A stretch of 64,000 bases of DNA from Lacrimispora sphenoides JCM 1415 (GTDB lineage Bacteria; Bacillota; Clostridia; Lachnospirales; Lachnospiraceae). Position 1 is the stretch's first letter. The number at the start of each line of letters is the position of its first letter. Below the pieces are notes generated by a model. The model was not told where the DNA came from, did no database searches, and saw only the letters and a program-made list of their open reading frames with translations. Location of the stretch: contig NZ_LT630003.1 in NCBI RefSeq assembly GCF_900105615.1, positions 2,728,001 through 2,792,000 on the forward strand. The letters run 5' to 3'. Below, piece after piece: positions 24,674-34,095 of the stretch. The translations under genes and the position numbers were made by a program.

Positions 24674-25822
24674 ATGATACCTTTATCGGTTCCCAATCTA
24701 ACGGGGAACGAAAAAAAATATATATTAGATGCCCTTGACAGCGGCTGGATATCAACAGCAGGCAGCTATGTGGCAAGATTGGAACTGGGCATGGCTTCTT
24801 ATTTAAATGTCTCCGGCGCGGCGGCCGTTCAAAGCGGAACTGCCGCGATCCATTTAGCCATGCTCTTATCCGGTGTGAAACCGGGACAGGAAGTGATCGT
24901 CCCAACCCTTACCTTTATTGCCTCAGTCAATCCAGCTGCCTACATAGGTGCTGTCCCTGTTTTTATGGATTGTGATGACTCTCTGAATATAGATTGTGAC
25001 AAGCTTGAGGATTTTTTGAAAAAGGAATGCGTCATAACCTCTTCCGGGCTGATCAATAAGAGTTCAAACCGGATCATCACGGCGGTCGTCGTTGTCCATG
25101 TTTTTGGAAACATGGCGGATATGGAACGGCTGAAAGCATTGACCGGACAATATGGGCTTAAGCTGATCGAAGATGCTGCGGAAGCATTGGGGACCTGCTA
25201 CAATCAGGGAACGTACCATGGACATTTTGCAGGAACCATAGGCGATTTCGGAGCCTATTCCTTTAACGGCAATAAGATCATCACCACAGGCGGAGGAGGG
25301 CTGCTGACCGCAAAGGATGGCAGGTCCCTGGAAAAAGCCAAGTATCTTGCTGCCCAGGCAAAAGATGATCCCTTCCATTATACTCACAATGAAGTGGGCT
25401 ATAACTACCGCATGACCAACTTACAGGCAGCCCTTGGAGTCGGCCAGCTGGAATGCCTGGAGGACTTTATCCGGATCAAGGAAAACAATTATGAGTACTA
25501 CGACAATGCCATAACATCAATGGAAAACTTTGAGCTGCTTAAGTTTAACCAGAAGGCGAGAAACAACCGGTGGTTTTATTCCCTGTTCATAAAAAACGAC
25601 AGAATGGACCGGAATGGAGTCATAAAGCAGCTAAAGGAAAAGGATATTGAAACAAGGCCTATCTGGCAGCTCGCCCATACCCAGAAGATGTATGAAAACT
25701 GTCAGGCGTATTATATCGAAAAGGCTCCGTTTTACTGGAACCGGGTCATCAATATTCCCTGCAGCACCAGTCTTTTAAAAAAGGATATGGATTATGTTAT
25801 TCAAGCATTGAGCTATATTTAG
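24674..25822 (+). CDS. legC: PLP aminotransferase LegC
   Basis: DegT/DnrJ/EryC1-family aminotransferase of 382 residues; in the legionaminic route LegC aminates the 4-keto sugar made by LegB. The PLP lysine lies in GAYSFNGNKIITTGGGG (near residue 200). GGAGG seven bases upstream supports the start. Full length for the family. It lies 27 bp after legB. Confidence 0.88.
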   Translation: MIPLSVPNLTGNEKKYILDALDSGWISTAGSYVARLELGMASYLNVSGAAAVQSGTAAIHLAMLLSGVKPGQEVIVPTLTFIASVNPAAYIGAVPVFMDCDDSLNIDCDKLEDFLKKECVITSSGLINKSSNRIITAVVVVHVFGNMADMERLKALTGQYGLKLIEDAAEALGTCYNQGTYHGHFAGTIGDFGAYSFNGNKIITTGGGGLLTAKDGRSLEKAKYLAAQAKDDPFHYTHNEVGYNYRMTNLQAALGVGQLECLEDFIRIKENNYEYYDNAITSMENFELLKFNQKARNNRWFYSLFIKNDRMDRNGVIKQLKEKDIETRPIWQLAHTQKMYENCQAYYIEKAPFYWNRVINIPCSTSLLKKDMDYVIQALSYI

Positions 25823-25843
25823 CAGTCTGAAAGAGGGATAGGC

Positions 25844-26890
25844 ATGGAAGTTCGTAAATTTATTATTGCACCGGATGTTTCTATTCGGGAGGCAATCAGA
25901 CAATTGGACCAGACAGCAAGAAAAATCCTTGTTGTTGAAGAAAATAATAAGCTGGCCGGTGTTCTCACAGACGGGGATATCAGGCGGTGGATATTAAAGA
26001 ATAAGGATATTTCCATGCCGGTACGCCTGATCATGAATACTGCCCCTGTTGTTATAAAAAAAGAGAAAAGCCATCTGGCGCTGGAGATCATGAAAGAAAA
26101 GCAAATCGAAGGGCTGCCCCTGGTAAATGATAACAATGAGGTCACCGATATCCTGTTTTGGAATGAGCTGAACGATCATAATCCGGGCTGCCAAAAGAAA
26201 ACCCAGACACCGGCAGTCATCATGGCAGGAGGCAGGGGTTCCCGGCTATATCCCTATACAAAGATCATTCCAAAGCCTCTGATTCCAATCGGCGATACCC
26301 CCATTGTAGAACGGATTATGAATCAGATGATGGAATATGGGTTTTATGAATTCTATCTTACCATAAACTATAAAAAAGAGCTTATAAAAGCCTATTTTAA
26401 CGATGACCATCGCTATCATCTCCACCTGATTGAAGAGGCTGATCCCTTAGGAACAGCCGGGTCCTTAAACCTGGTCAAAAAGAATATAAAGGGAAGTTTT
26501 CTTGTAAGCAACTGCGACATTTTAGTTGATGTCAATTACACCAAGCTTCTTATTTATCACAATACCCATAAAAACAAGATCACAGTTGTTACAGCCATGA
26601 AGAGCTATGAGATTCCCTATGGGGTGGTTACCTTAGGCGAAAACGGATCCGTTGATGCCTTAAACGAAAAGCCCAGATATGAGCTGTTAGTGAGTACCGG
26701 TCTTTATGTATTAGAGGAGGAAATCTTAAAATACATCCCTCAGGACCAGTATTTTGATATGACAGATTTGATCCGCAAATGCTTAAAAAACGGGGAGCAG
26801 GTAGGCGCCTATCCGGTCATGGACAGCGCCTGGCTGGATATGGGGGAATTCAGCGAAATGAAAAAAATGGCCGAGAGAATGAAATTATGA
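25844..26890 (+). CDS. ptmE: CBS-fused nucleotidyltransferase PtmE (glucosamine-1-P guanylyltransferase)
   Basis: Protein of 348 residues with an N-terminal CBS pair (about 1-110) and a nucleotidyltransferase domain starting at PAVIMAGGRGSRLYPYTKI. This fusion is characteristic of PtmE of the GDP-linked legionaminic pathway described in Campylobacter, where it makes GDP-GlcN. Its presence argues for GDP-linked intermediates and for legionaminic rather than pseudaminic acid. It ends TGA overlapping the ATG of the acetyltransferase. Confidence 0.85.
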   Translation: MEVRKFIIAPDVSIREAIRQLDQTARKILVVEENNKLAGVLTDGDIRRWILKNKDISMPVRLIMNTAPVVIKKEKSHLALEIMKEKQIEGLPLVNDNNEVTDILFWNELNDHNPGCQKKTQTPAVIMAGGRGSRLYPYTKIIPKPLIPIGDTPIVERIMNQMMEYGFYEFYLTINYKKELIKAYFNDDHRYHLHLIEEADPLGTAGSLNLVKKNIKGSFLVSNCDILVDVNYTKLLIYHNTHKNKITVVTAMKSYEIPYGVVTLGENGSVDALNEKPRYELLVSTGLYVLEEEILKYIPQDQYFDMTDLIRKCLKNGEQVGAYPVMDSAWLDMGEFSEMKKMAERMKL

Positions 26891-27534
26891 AAGAGGAACT
26901 GATTCTGATCGGCGGAGGCGGTCATGCGGAAAGCATCATCGATACCATCAGAGGACTGGAAAAATATAAGATCACCGGCATTCTGGACCGCAGCAAAAAA
27001 GCGGGTACAGAGGTCCTGGGCATAAAGATCATAGGAAGTGATGAGGATTTAGCCGGCTGGTTTAACCGGGGAATTAAGAATGCGGTGATCTCCGTAGGAA
27101 GCATTGGAAATCCGGGACCAAGGCGGACGCTATACGAGCAGTGCAAGAAAATAGGCTATGAATTACCCAATATCCTGGATAAAAGCTCCATCCTTTCCGA
27201 AACTCTTAAAATCGGGGAAGGGAACTTTATCGGTAAGGGGGTCCTTATTAATTCCAATGTTACCGTAGGAAATGGAACGATCATTAATACGGGAGCCATC
27301 GTTGAACATGGCTGCAGGATTGATGACTTTGTCCATATCGCACCCGGAAGCGTCTTATGCGGAAATGTCCTGGTCAGGGCCAATTCCCATATCGGATCCC
27401 ATTCCACCATCATACAAGGCGTTACCATAGGGAATGACACCATAATCGGCGCCGGGAGTCTTGTATTAAAAAATATATCATCAAATATGCTGGCTTATGG
27501 AAGTCCGGCAAAGGAGGTAGCTTACCATGAGTAA
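26887..27534 (+). CDS. legH: Left-handed beta-helix N-acetyltransferase LegH
   Basis: PglD/NeuD-like protein of 215 residues: an N-terminal Rossmann-like part (LILIGGGGHAESIIDTI) and a C-terminal hexapeptide-repeat helix (repeats from about 90 to 205). In this context it is expected to acetylate the 4-amino group made by LegC. A longer upstream frame exists, but ATG 26887 overlaps the ptmE stop as ATGA and begins the family N-terminus. It overlaps legI by 8 bp. Confidence 0.85.
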   Translation: MKEELILIGGGGHAESIIDTIRGLEKYKITGILDRSKKAGTEVLGIKIIGSDEDLAGWFNRGIKNAVISVGSIGNPGPRRTLYEQCKKIGYELPNILDKSSILSETLKIGEGNFIGKGVLINSNVTVGNGTIINTGAIVEHGCRIDDFVHIAPGSVLCGNVLVRANSHIGSHSTIIQGVTIGNDTIIGAGSLVLKNISSNMLAYGSPAKEVAYHE

Positions 27535-28522
27535 CGTTATGATCATCGCCGAAGCAGGAGTAAACCATAACGGCGACTTAAAGATTGCCAAACAACTGGT
27601 GGATGCCGCAAGTGTCATAGGAGCAGACGCCATCAAATTCCAGACCTTTCGGGCTGAGCATCTTGCGGTTCCGGATGCGAGGAAAGCGGACTACCAGATT
27701 GAAAATACCGGTCAGACCATGTCACAATACGAAATGTTAAAAAACCTGGAACTATCCTGGCAGGAGTTTGAAGAGCTGTTTCAGTACTGTTCTTTCCGGA
27801 ACATTCGGTTCCTGTCCTCTCCTTTTGATGAGGAAAGCCTTCTTTTTCTTGACCGGCTTGGGGTTGATCTCATAAAGATTCCCTCCGGAGAGATCACAAA
27901 TTATGGCTATCTGAAAAAAATAGCTGCATTAAAGAAGCCAGTCATTCTGTCCACGGGTATGTCCACAGAGGAAGAGGTAGGGGAAGCCCTGGAAATCCTG
28001 GAGGAAGGCGGACAGGAAATTATACTGCTCCACTGCTCCAGCTCCTATCCTACTCTGATGGAGGATGTGAATTTAAATGCCATGAATTCGTTAAAGCACA
28101 AGTTCCAGAAGCGGGTGGGGTATTCCGACCATACGCCGGGAATCGAAGTCGCCATTGCCGCAGCAGCCCTTGGCGCCTGTGTCATTGAAAAGCATATGAC
28201 CCTGGATAAAACCATGCCCGGTCCGGATCATAAGGCAAGCCTGGAGCCAGATGAATTCCAACAAATGGTGGACAGTATCAGAAATATTGAAGCCGCCCTG
28301 GGTGATGGGGTCAAAAAGCCTACCAAGGCGGAACAAAAGAACAGGGATTATGTGAGAAAATACCTGGTGGCTTCCAGGGAAATCAAAAAGGGAGAAGCCT
28401 TTACCCTTCAAAACCTGTGCGCAAAACGCTGCGCATATGGGGTATCTCCCATGAAGATCCCCAGCCTGTTGGGAACAGCCGCTCAAAGAGATTATCGGAA
28501 AGATGAAAGGATTGACCAATGA
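27527..28522 (+). CDS. legI: N,N'-diacetyllegionaminate synthase LegI (NeuB family)
   Basis: NeuB-family synthase of 331 residues that condenses the 6-deoxymannosamine derivative with phosphoenolpyruvate. Visible blocks are IIAEAGVNHNGDL, ADAIKFQTF and KIPSGEITNY, with a C-terminal SAF/antifreeze-like domain (from about 280). AAAGGAGGT lies upstream of ATG 27527. It ends overlapping the start of legG. NeuB, PseI and LegI are hard to separate by eye; neighbours decide for LegI. Confidence 0.88.
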   Translation: MSNVMIIAEAGVNHNGDLKIAKQLVDAASVIGADAIKFQTFRAEHLAVPDARKADYQIENTGQTMSQYEMLKNLELSWQEFEELFQYCSFRNIRFLSSPFDEESLLFLDRLGVDLIKIPSGEITNYGYLKKIAALKKPVILSTGMSTEEEVGEALEILEEGGQEIILLHCSSSYPTLMEDVNLNAMNSLKHKFQKRVGYSDHTPGIEVAIAAAALGACVIEKHMTLDKTMPGPDHKASLEPDEFQQMVDSIRNIEAALGDGVKKPTKAEQKNRDYVRKYLVASREIKKGEAFTLQNLCAKRCAYGVSPMKIPSLLGTAAQRDYRKDERIDQ

Positions 28523-29682
28523 TCAAATTATGCGTAGTGACCGGAAACCGGGCGGAATTCGGCTTATTAAAGCCGGTGTTAGACCGTGTCAGACAAGACC
28601 CGGATTTTAAACTGCAGATCATTGCCACCGGAAGCCATCTGGATACCAGATATGGGCATGGCTGCGAAGACATGGAAAACTGCGGCATAACGATCGATGA
28701 AAAAATAGAGATGAACTTAGCCTCAGATTCCTCCCTTGGAATTTGCAAATCCATGGGGCTGGAAATGATCAGCTTATCCGAAGCTTACCATCGGTTAAAA
28801 CCGGATATGGTTCTGCTTCTTGGGGACCGGTATGAAATCTTTGCTGCAGCAAGCGCTGCCGTCATCTGCAACATTCCCATTGCCCATATACACGGCGGGG
28901 AAATAACAAGGGGTGCATACGACGACTCCATGAGGCATGCCATCAGTAAGATGAGCTATCTTCATTTCACCAGCACAATGGAATACCGGAAAAGGGTCAT
29001 ACAACTAGGGGAAGCTCCTGACAGGGTCCATTGGGTCGGAGCTCTTGGTATTGAGAACATAAAGACCATGAAGCTATTAACCAGACAGGAATTGGAGGAA
29101 AAGTTAAGGATCTCACTGGCCCCGCCCATTGCTCTTGTCACCTTACACCCTGCCACGTTGGATCAGGAGAGCCCTTCGGCTCAATTTAAACCCCTGGAAG
29201 ATGCGCTTTTGCATTTTCCGGACTTATTTGTTGTCTTTACAAAAAGCAATTCCGACACCGGTGGGAACCGGATCAACGAATTAATCGATGCTTACGCAAG
29301 CAGGAATCCTGACACGTCGGCAGTGTTTCCATCCCTTGGCAGCCAGAATTACTTAAGCCTGATGAACTGCTGCCAGGCTGTGATCGGAAATTCTTCCAGC
29401 GGAATCCTGGAAGCGCCTTTTTTTAAGGTACCCTCCGTGAATATCGGAAACAGGCAGGCTGGAAGGATAGCACCTGCCTCTGTCATAAGCTGCGGCTCTT
29501 CCGTAAACGAAATCGTGGCTGCGGTCCGAAAAGCCCTGGCCTTTGACCGGTATAAAGAAAAAGTGCCAAACCCTTACGAAGGCCAGGACACCAGCAGACA
29601 GATCGTCTCGATCATTAAGCAGACGCTTAAAAAGGGAATTCATCTGGAAAAACATTTTTATGATGTGGAATGGAGGCTGTAA
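28519..29682 (+). CDS. legG: Hydrolysing nucleotide-sugar 2-epimerase LegG (NeuC-like)
   Basis: Protein of 387 residues of the UDP-GlcNAc 2-epimerase fold. The opening VVTGNRAEFGLLKPVL and the segment IATGSHLDTRYG are typical of hydrolysing members that release the free 2-epimer sugar. In the pathway it acts between LegH and LegI. The ATG overlaps the legI stop (ATGA), and the stop TAA overlaps the legF ATG (TAATG). Confidence 0.87.
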   Translation: MIKLCVVTGNRAEFGLLKPVLDRVRQDPDFKLQIIATGSHLDTRYGHGCEDMENCGITIDEKIEMNLASDSSLGICKSMGLEMISLSEAYHRLKPDMVLLLGDRYEIFAAASAAVICNIPIAHIHGGEITRGAYDDSMRHAISKMSYLHFTSTMEYRKRVIQLGEAPDRVHWVGALGIENIKTMKLLTRQELEEKLRISLAPPIALVTLHPATLDQESPSAQFKPLEDALLHFPDLFVVFTKSNSDTGGNRINELIDAYASRNPDTSAVFPSLGSQNYLSLMNCCQAVIGNSSSGILEAPFFKVPSVNIGNRQAGRIAPASVISCGSSVNEIVAAVRKALAFDRYKEKVPNPYEGQDTSRQIVSIIKQTLKKGIHLEKHFYDVEWRL

Positions 29683-30395
29683 TGTATAGAAATAAGACTT
29701 TTTTGGCGATCATACCTGCCAGGAGCGGCTCAAAAGGGATCATTGATAAAAACATCCGGGAAATCAACCACAAACCCCTGATGGCATATACGGTGGAAGC
29801 CTGTAAACGTTCCGGAATTTTCGATGATATCGTGGTATCGACTGACTCTGTAAAATATGCGGAAATCGCAGAGCGGTTCGGGGCCAGCGTACCCTTTCTA
29901 CGCCCAAAGGAACTGGCTGCGGATCAGGCTTCCTCCAACGATGTCATACTGCATGTCATCAATGGGCTGAGGCAGCTTGGAAAAGCGTTTGATTGCTTTA
30001 TGCTTTTACAGCCCACCTCTCCTTTAAGAAACGAAATACATATAATGAAAAGCGCTGATATCCTCCTAGAGAATGATGCCGATTCTGTCGTCAGTATCCG
30101 CAAGTCAGACTCCCACTCCTATTTAACTGTTGAGCTTACGGAGGAAGGAAGAGTGAAAGCCTTATTTTCGGATAAAAAACAGGTCAGAAGGCAGGATGTG
30201 CCGCCGGAATACAGAATTAACGGGGCTATTTACCTGGCTCTGACCAGTTATTTTATGAAGCATAGAAGCTTTTATGAGGGCAAAACCCTGCCCTATTTGA
30301 TGAACGCCTTTGATTCCATTGACATCGATGATGATTTCCAGCTGAAAATAGCAGAATTGCTTCTCATTGACAAAAACTTATCAAACCCGTTCTGA
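29682..30395 (+). CDS. legF: CMP-legionaminate cytidylyltransferase LegF (NeuA family)
   Basis: Cytidylyltransferase of 237 residues that activates the sugar with CTP. The nucleotide-binding motif IIPARSGSKGI is at the N-terminus, and QPTSPLRNE and VSTDSVKYAE are also present. ATG 29682 is chosen over 29670: it overlaps the legG stop (TAATG) and has GGAGG five bases upstream. It is the last gene of the locus, and the next gene converges from the right with only 11 bp between. Confidence 0.88.
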   Translation: MYRNKTFLAIIPARSGSKGIIDKNIREINHKPLMAYTVEACKRSGIFDDIVVSTDSVKYAEIAERFGASVPFLRPKELAADQASSNDVILHVINGLRQLGKAFDCFMLLQPTSPLRNEIHIMKSADILLENDADSVVSIRKSDSHSYLTVELTEEGRVKALFSDKKQVRRQDVPPEYRINGAIYLALTSYFMKHRSFYEGKTLPYLMNAFDSIDIDDDFQLKIAELLLIDKNLSNPF

Positions 30396-30406
30396 CAGGA
30401 ATCCCG

Positions 30407-31549
30407 TCAATTGCCTTCCGCAATCAGCCCCAGGGCCAGGAGGGCACTTTTTTCAAGCGCATCTTCCGTTGTAAATTCATCAGGCGTATGGACCTCATTC
30501 ATTCCGCAGGCCACTACGATCCCCCGAATCCCGCCCCTGACAAAGTGGTTATTATCACTGCCGCCCAGAGTATACTGAATGGTGCCTTTTAAGCCAAGGG
30601 ACCGGCAGACGCGCTTGAACCGTTCTACCACTTCTTCACTGTCACTTATTTCATAGGCTTCGATCTGCTTTTCCACAGTGATCTCCAGGCTTCCGCCATA
30701 TCCTGCCGCATTCCCTTCAAAGATCTCCTTCAGCCTGTTCCATTCAGCCAGAGCCTTATGATCCTTTAAACTCCGGATCTCCCCTGATACAATGCATTCG
30801 TCAGAAACAATGTTGGTTTGCTTTCCACCGCTTATTTTTCCAATGTTTACAGTTGTTTCATCGTCTACCCAGCCCTGCTTTAACTGGGAAATGGCATGAG
30901 CTGCGATTTCAATGGCATTGATCCCAAGCTGTGGACAAAAGCCTGCATGGGCATTTTTGCCCTTCACCTTGATTGCAAAGGAAAGTAGGGTGGGTGCAGC
31001 GGTTGCGGCCAGGCCAATCTCTCCGCTTAAATCAAATACATAAGCCTGTTTTGACTTTATTTTGGAATAATCAATCAGCTGGCTTCCTTTTCCGTAGTTC
31101 TCTTCTGCTACCGGAAACAGGACCTCAATATCTCCATGTGGGAGGTTGTTTTCCTTAACCACCCGGACTGCCTCCAATATGGCGGCGATTCCGGAAAGGT
31201 CGTCGGCACCAAGCACCGTATCCCCTTCCGAGGTAATCTTCCCCTTCTCATCCTGGACTGCGCGTTTCCCCTTCCCAGGCTTTACCGTATCCATATGGGC
31301 CGACAGCAAAATGGGGGCAGAATCTGTGGTTCCCTTTAAATATCCGTAAAGATTTCCTGTGGGAGCAGCGGTTCCATATTCCGGCAGCTTCTCTTTCAGC
31401 CGGTGACCGGCATCATCTTCCCGTACCTCAAATCCAAGCTGTTTTAATTCGCCTGTTAAATAGTCCGCAATTTCCCTTTCCTGATAAGTTTCGGAATCGA
31501 ATTCCACCATTTTTTTAAATTGGCTGACCAGCCTGCTTCTTTGAATCAT
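30407..31549 (-). CDS. M20 family metallopeptidase, PepT-like
   Basis: Cytoplasmic zinc peptidase of 380 residues. Metal-ligand segments are visible: SAHMDTV, GADDLSG, VAEENYGKG, and HTPDEF near the end. The dimerisation insert holds KNAHAGFCPQLG. It resembles tripeptidases (PepT-like), which would release amino acids from small peptides, possibly Cys-containing ones given the operon. It is the last gene of the 14-gene leftward run, 34 bp after the preceding gene. The ribosome-binding site (AGGTGG) is moderate. Confidence 0.88.
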   Translation of the reverse strand: MIQRSRLVSQFKKMVEFDSETYQEREIADYLTGELKQLGFEVREDDAGHRLKEKLPEYGTAAPTGNLYGYLKGTTDSAPILLSAHMDTVKPGKGKRAVQDEKGKITSEGDTVLGADDLSGIAAILEAVRVVKENNLPHGDIEVLFPVAEENYGKGSQLIDYSKIKSKQAYVFDLSGEIGLAATAAPTLLSFAIKVKGKNAHAGFCPQLGINAIEIAAHAISQLKQGWVDDETTVNIGKISGGKQTNIVSDECIVSGEIRSLKDHKALAEWNRLKEIFEGNAAGYGGSLEITVEKQIEAYEISDSEEVVERFKRVCRSLGLKGTIQYTLGGSDNNHFVRGGIRGIVVACGMNEVHTPDEFTTEDALEKSALLALGLIAEGN

Positions 31550-31583
31550 ATCGCCACCTGCTCTTTTCCTATGGGTTCATATA

Positions 31584-32600
31584 TTAATTATCATATCTTT
31601 TAAACTTTTCTTCCGGTGTTTTGCTTAATTCCTTCCGGTTCTGTGGTGCAGACCAGATACCCTCGTAATCAATCTGGTTCACGAAACGGGAATTAAAATC
31701 CTGGAAAAAGGACTTGTTTTCTGACTGGGGCGCCGCAATATCCCGAAAGTACGTATTGTTTCTGAATGCAGGAATTTCATATAAGTCCCTGCAATATCCC
31801 CAGATGTTCTCGTAATCAACGATTCTGTGCTTTATGGGGCCCAGATTCCTGTAATAATGGGTATCAAACCTTGCCAGGGTCACAAAAAGTCTCACATCGC
31901 TGTCAGTCACATAATCTCCAAATAAGAAACGGGTTTTGGAAAGACGCTCTTCGATGAGGTCCAGTGCATGATAAAAGTCTTCAAATGCCTCTTCATAAGC
32001 TGTGATGGACTGCGCAAACATCATCCGGTAGGTCCCGTTATTTACATTGGGAAAAAGCCAGTCATTGTAATCATCGATCTCTTTTCTCAGTTCCTCCGGG
32101 TACAGATCCGGGGCATCCGGGCTTTGAAATGGACGGAACGCTGTTTCGAAGTAGTTGGTCAGCCTGTGGTAATCATTATTTACTACCTTTTCTGCAGTAA
32201 CATCGACCAGGGCCGGCACAGTGCAGCGTCCTTCATAATCCGGGTCCGCATGATAGTATAGCTCACTTAAATACTGAACGCCGAGGACCGGGTCTTTTCT
32301 GTCCTCATTATACACGAATTCCCAGCCATATGCACGATTTTCTTTGCTGTGGCCAACTAAATTGATACCGATTGCCTCCTCAAGTCCTAATAGTTCCCGT
32401 ACAATGGAAGCCCGGTTGGACCAATGACAGCCTTTTGCCCAAAACAGCCGGTACCGGCCGCTTTCTGCCTTTAAATCATTTTCACCATCACCAAATGGAG
32501 TTGTAAAATGGTTGGGCTGACGAATAAATGCTCCTCTTTCATCGATTTCCTTCTCTATTTCCTTTGGGCGTATCTTTTGCCCGATGCTGCAGCTTGACAT
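31584..32600 (-). CDS. Glutathionyl-hydroquinone reductase-like protein (GST fold), copy 1
   Basis: Protein of 338 residues of the Xi-class GST / glutathionyl-hydroquinone reductase family. The order is an N-terminal thioredoxin-like domain and a helical domain containing FLFGDYVTDSDVRLFVTLARF, a family hallmark. The catalytic-Cys region reads WAKGCHWSNRAS (Cys 58), differing from the CPWA of copies 2 and 4. The known reaction is thiol-dependent reductive cleavage of glutathionyl-hydroquinones; Clostridia usually lack glutathione, so the real thiol and substrate are open. GGAGGAG precedes ATG 32600. It lies 12 bp after the GNAT gene. Confidence 0.88.
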   Translation of the reverse strand: MSSCSIGQKIRPKEIEKEIDERGAFIRQPNHFTTPFGDGENDLKAESGRYRLFWAKGCHWSNRASIVRELLGLEEAIGINLVGHSKENRAYGWEFVYNEDRKDPVLGVQYLSELYYHADPDYEGRCTVPALVDVTAEKVVNNDYHRLTNYFETAFRPFQSPDAPDLYPEELRKEIDDYNDWLFPNVNNGTYRMMFAQSITAYEEAFEDFYHALDLIEERLSKTRFLFGDYVTDSDVRLFVTLARFDTHYYRNLGPIKHRIVDYENIWGYCRDLYEIPAFRNNTYFRDIAAPQSENKSFFQDFNSRFVNQIDYEGIWSAPQNRKELSKTPEEKFKRYDN

Positions 32601-32612
32601 ATGAATCTCCTC

Positions 32613-33053
32613 CTATTGGCTCAATATTTTTTCTGTATAAATAATCTTAAAAATACCTGTGTCCATCTGCCTGCTGTAATCCGCTTTATAACCCAGGGCT
32701 TCATAAAAGCCTACCGCTTCATCCCGGCTGGTGATGCAGACTTTTTTAAACCCGGATTCCTGGATCCAGCGTTCGGCCTCTTCGATTAACAGCCGCCCTA
32801 CTCCCTTTTTCCGGTATTCCTTAAGGACGCTGACCCGCTCAATTTTAGCCGCTCCTTCTCCCTCGGGAAAACGGATCCTGCAGGCTGCAATCGGATTGAT
32901 ATCATCCAGTACCAGCACATAGAGAGATTTTTCGGAATCTCTTTCATCAAATTCTTCATATATCGGAACATGGAACCCTTTTACCATGGTTTCTGTCCTT
33001 ACATAATGAACGCCTGCTAACTGCCAGAGTTCCTTTACCCTTACCGCCTTCAT
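32613..33053 (-). CDS. GNAT N-acetyltransferase 1
   Basis: GNAT-fold protein of 146 residues, ElaA-like. The acetyl-CoA loop is VLKEYRKKGVGRLLIEEAE. ATG 33053 is preferred over GTG 33062, which sits inside the AAAGGAG site itself. It lies between two GST-like genes in the same operon. In the known S-(2-succino)cysteine salvage route of Bacillus an N-acetyltransferase and a deacetylase act on the Cys conjugate; a parallel role here is inference. Confidence 0.85.
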   Translation of the reverse strand: MKAVRVKELWQLAGVHYVRTETMVKGFHVPIYEEFDERDSEKSLYVLVLDDINPIAACRIRFPEGEGAAKIERVSVLKEYRKKGVGRLLIEEAERWIQESGFKKVCITSRDEAVGFYEALGYKADYSRQMDTGIFKIIYTEKILSQ

Positions 33054-33098
33054 AACCGCCACTCCTTTATGTCAATCGGATATTCGCAATCCGTGATC

Positions 33099-34064
33099 CT
33101 ACTTGATGAGGTTAAAATTTATTTTATCCCTGCCATGAGGTGTTTTCCAGATGGAAAGATCCGGTCCCTTAGGTACGATACCATATGGATTCGTGGAAAC
33201 AGCACATAAATGATAGTGTTTTTTGATAGCCTCTAAATCCGTGGTATCGCCAAATCCCGGCTGTTCATATAGATCCCTTGCATATCCCCAGAGATTAGGG
33301 AAATCGGAAATCAGGCTGCGGTTTAATAAAAAGCCATTATAGTAGGCCACATCAAAGCGGGCCAGGGTCACATACAATCGAATATCGGATTCCGTGATGT
33401 TATCCCCAAACAGGTAACGGCTGTGACTTAAGCGTTCTTCCAGCCAGTCAAGACGGTGAAAGACAAGTTCATATGCCTCCTCATAAGCTTCCTGACTTCT
33501 GGCAAAACCTGCTTTGTAGACTCCGTTGTTAATTTCATGGAAAAGAATATCATTTAATGCATCAATCTCTTCTCTTAATGCAACCGGGTATAAATCCGGT
33601 GCTCCCGGCTTATGATACTTCTTCCACTCCACCTCCCAGTATCTGGTCAGGTTAAAGTAATCGTTATTTACGACCTTTCCTGTCGTTAAATCCACGACTG
33701 CAGGTACGGTAAACCTTCCCTTATATCCGGGATCTGCTTTTAAATAGGCTTCACTTAAATACCGGATCTTTAATACCGGATCTTCCTCATTCTCATCCAG
33801 AGTAAATGCCCAATCGGTCCGCTCCACATCAGGTCTTAGAGGATCCAGCGTACCCAGACTGATTACATCCTGAAGCCCAAGCAGGCTCCTTACAATGACA
33901 GAGCGGTGGGCCCATGGGCAGGCAGGGGACCAGAACAGGCGGTATCTTCCTGCTTCTACAGGCAGCTGCCCTTCTTCTGTTCCAAATGCCGTTGTAAACT
34001 GGTTTTTCTGCCGGTTGAATTTCCCGTCTTTTTCGATTTCATCCTTTATAAATTTCTTTGACAT
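33099..34064 (-). CDS. Glutathionyl-hydroquinone reductase-like protein, copy 2
   Basis: GST-fold protein of 321 residues, closest in style to copy 4 (41983). The catalytic motif is SPACPWAHR (Cys 49), the canonical form, and the helical domain has YLFGDNITESDIRLYVTLARF. The N-terminal QKNQFTTAFG segment is shared by all four copies. GAGGT precedes the ATG. It is flanked by two GNAT genes with gaps of 31 and 45 bp. See copy 1 for the substrate caveat. Confidence 0.88.
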   Translation of the reverse strand: MSKKFIKDEIEKDGKFNRQKNQFTTAFGTEEGQLPVEAGRYRLFWSPACPWAHRSVIVRSLLGLQDVISLGTLDPLRPDVERTDWAFTLDENEEDPVLKIRYLSEAYLKADPGYKGRFTVPAVVDLTTGKVVNNDYFNLTRYWEVEWKKYHKPGAPDLYPVALREEIDALNDILFHEINNGVYKAGFARSQEAYEEAYELVFHRLDWLEERLSHSRYLFGDNITESDIRLYVTLARFDVAYYNGFLLNRSLISDFPNLWGYARDLYEQPGFGDTTDLEAIKKHYHLCAVSTNPYGIVPKGPDLSIWKTPHGRDKINFNLIK

Positions 34065-34095
34065 AGTAATTACCTCATCCTTTTTTTAAACCTGC

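Noticed and set aside
23666..30395. Pseudaminic acid pathway
   Set aside because: The CBS-fused PtmE, the LegB-type dehydratase and a NeuC-like epimerase fit the legionaminic route; PseG/PseH-type genes are absent.
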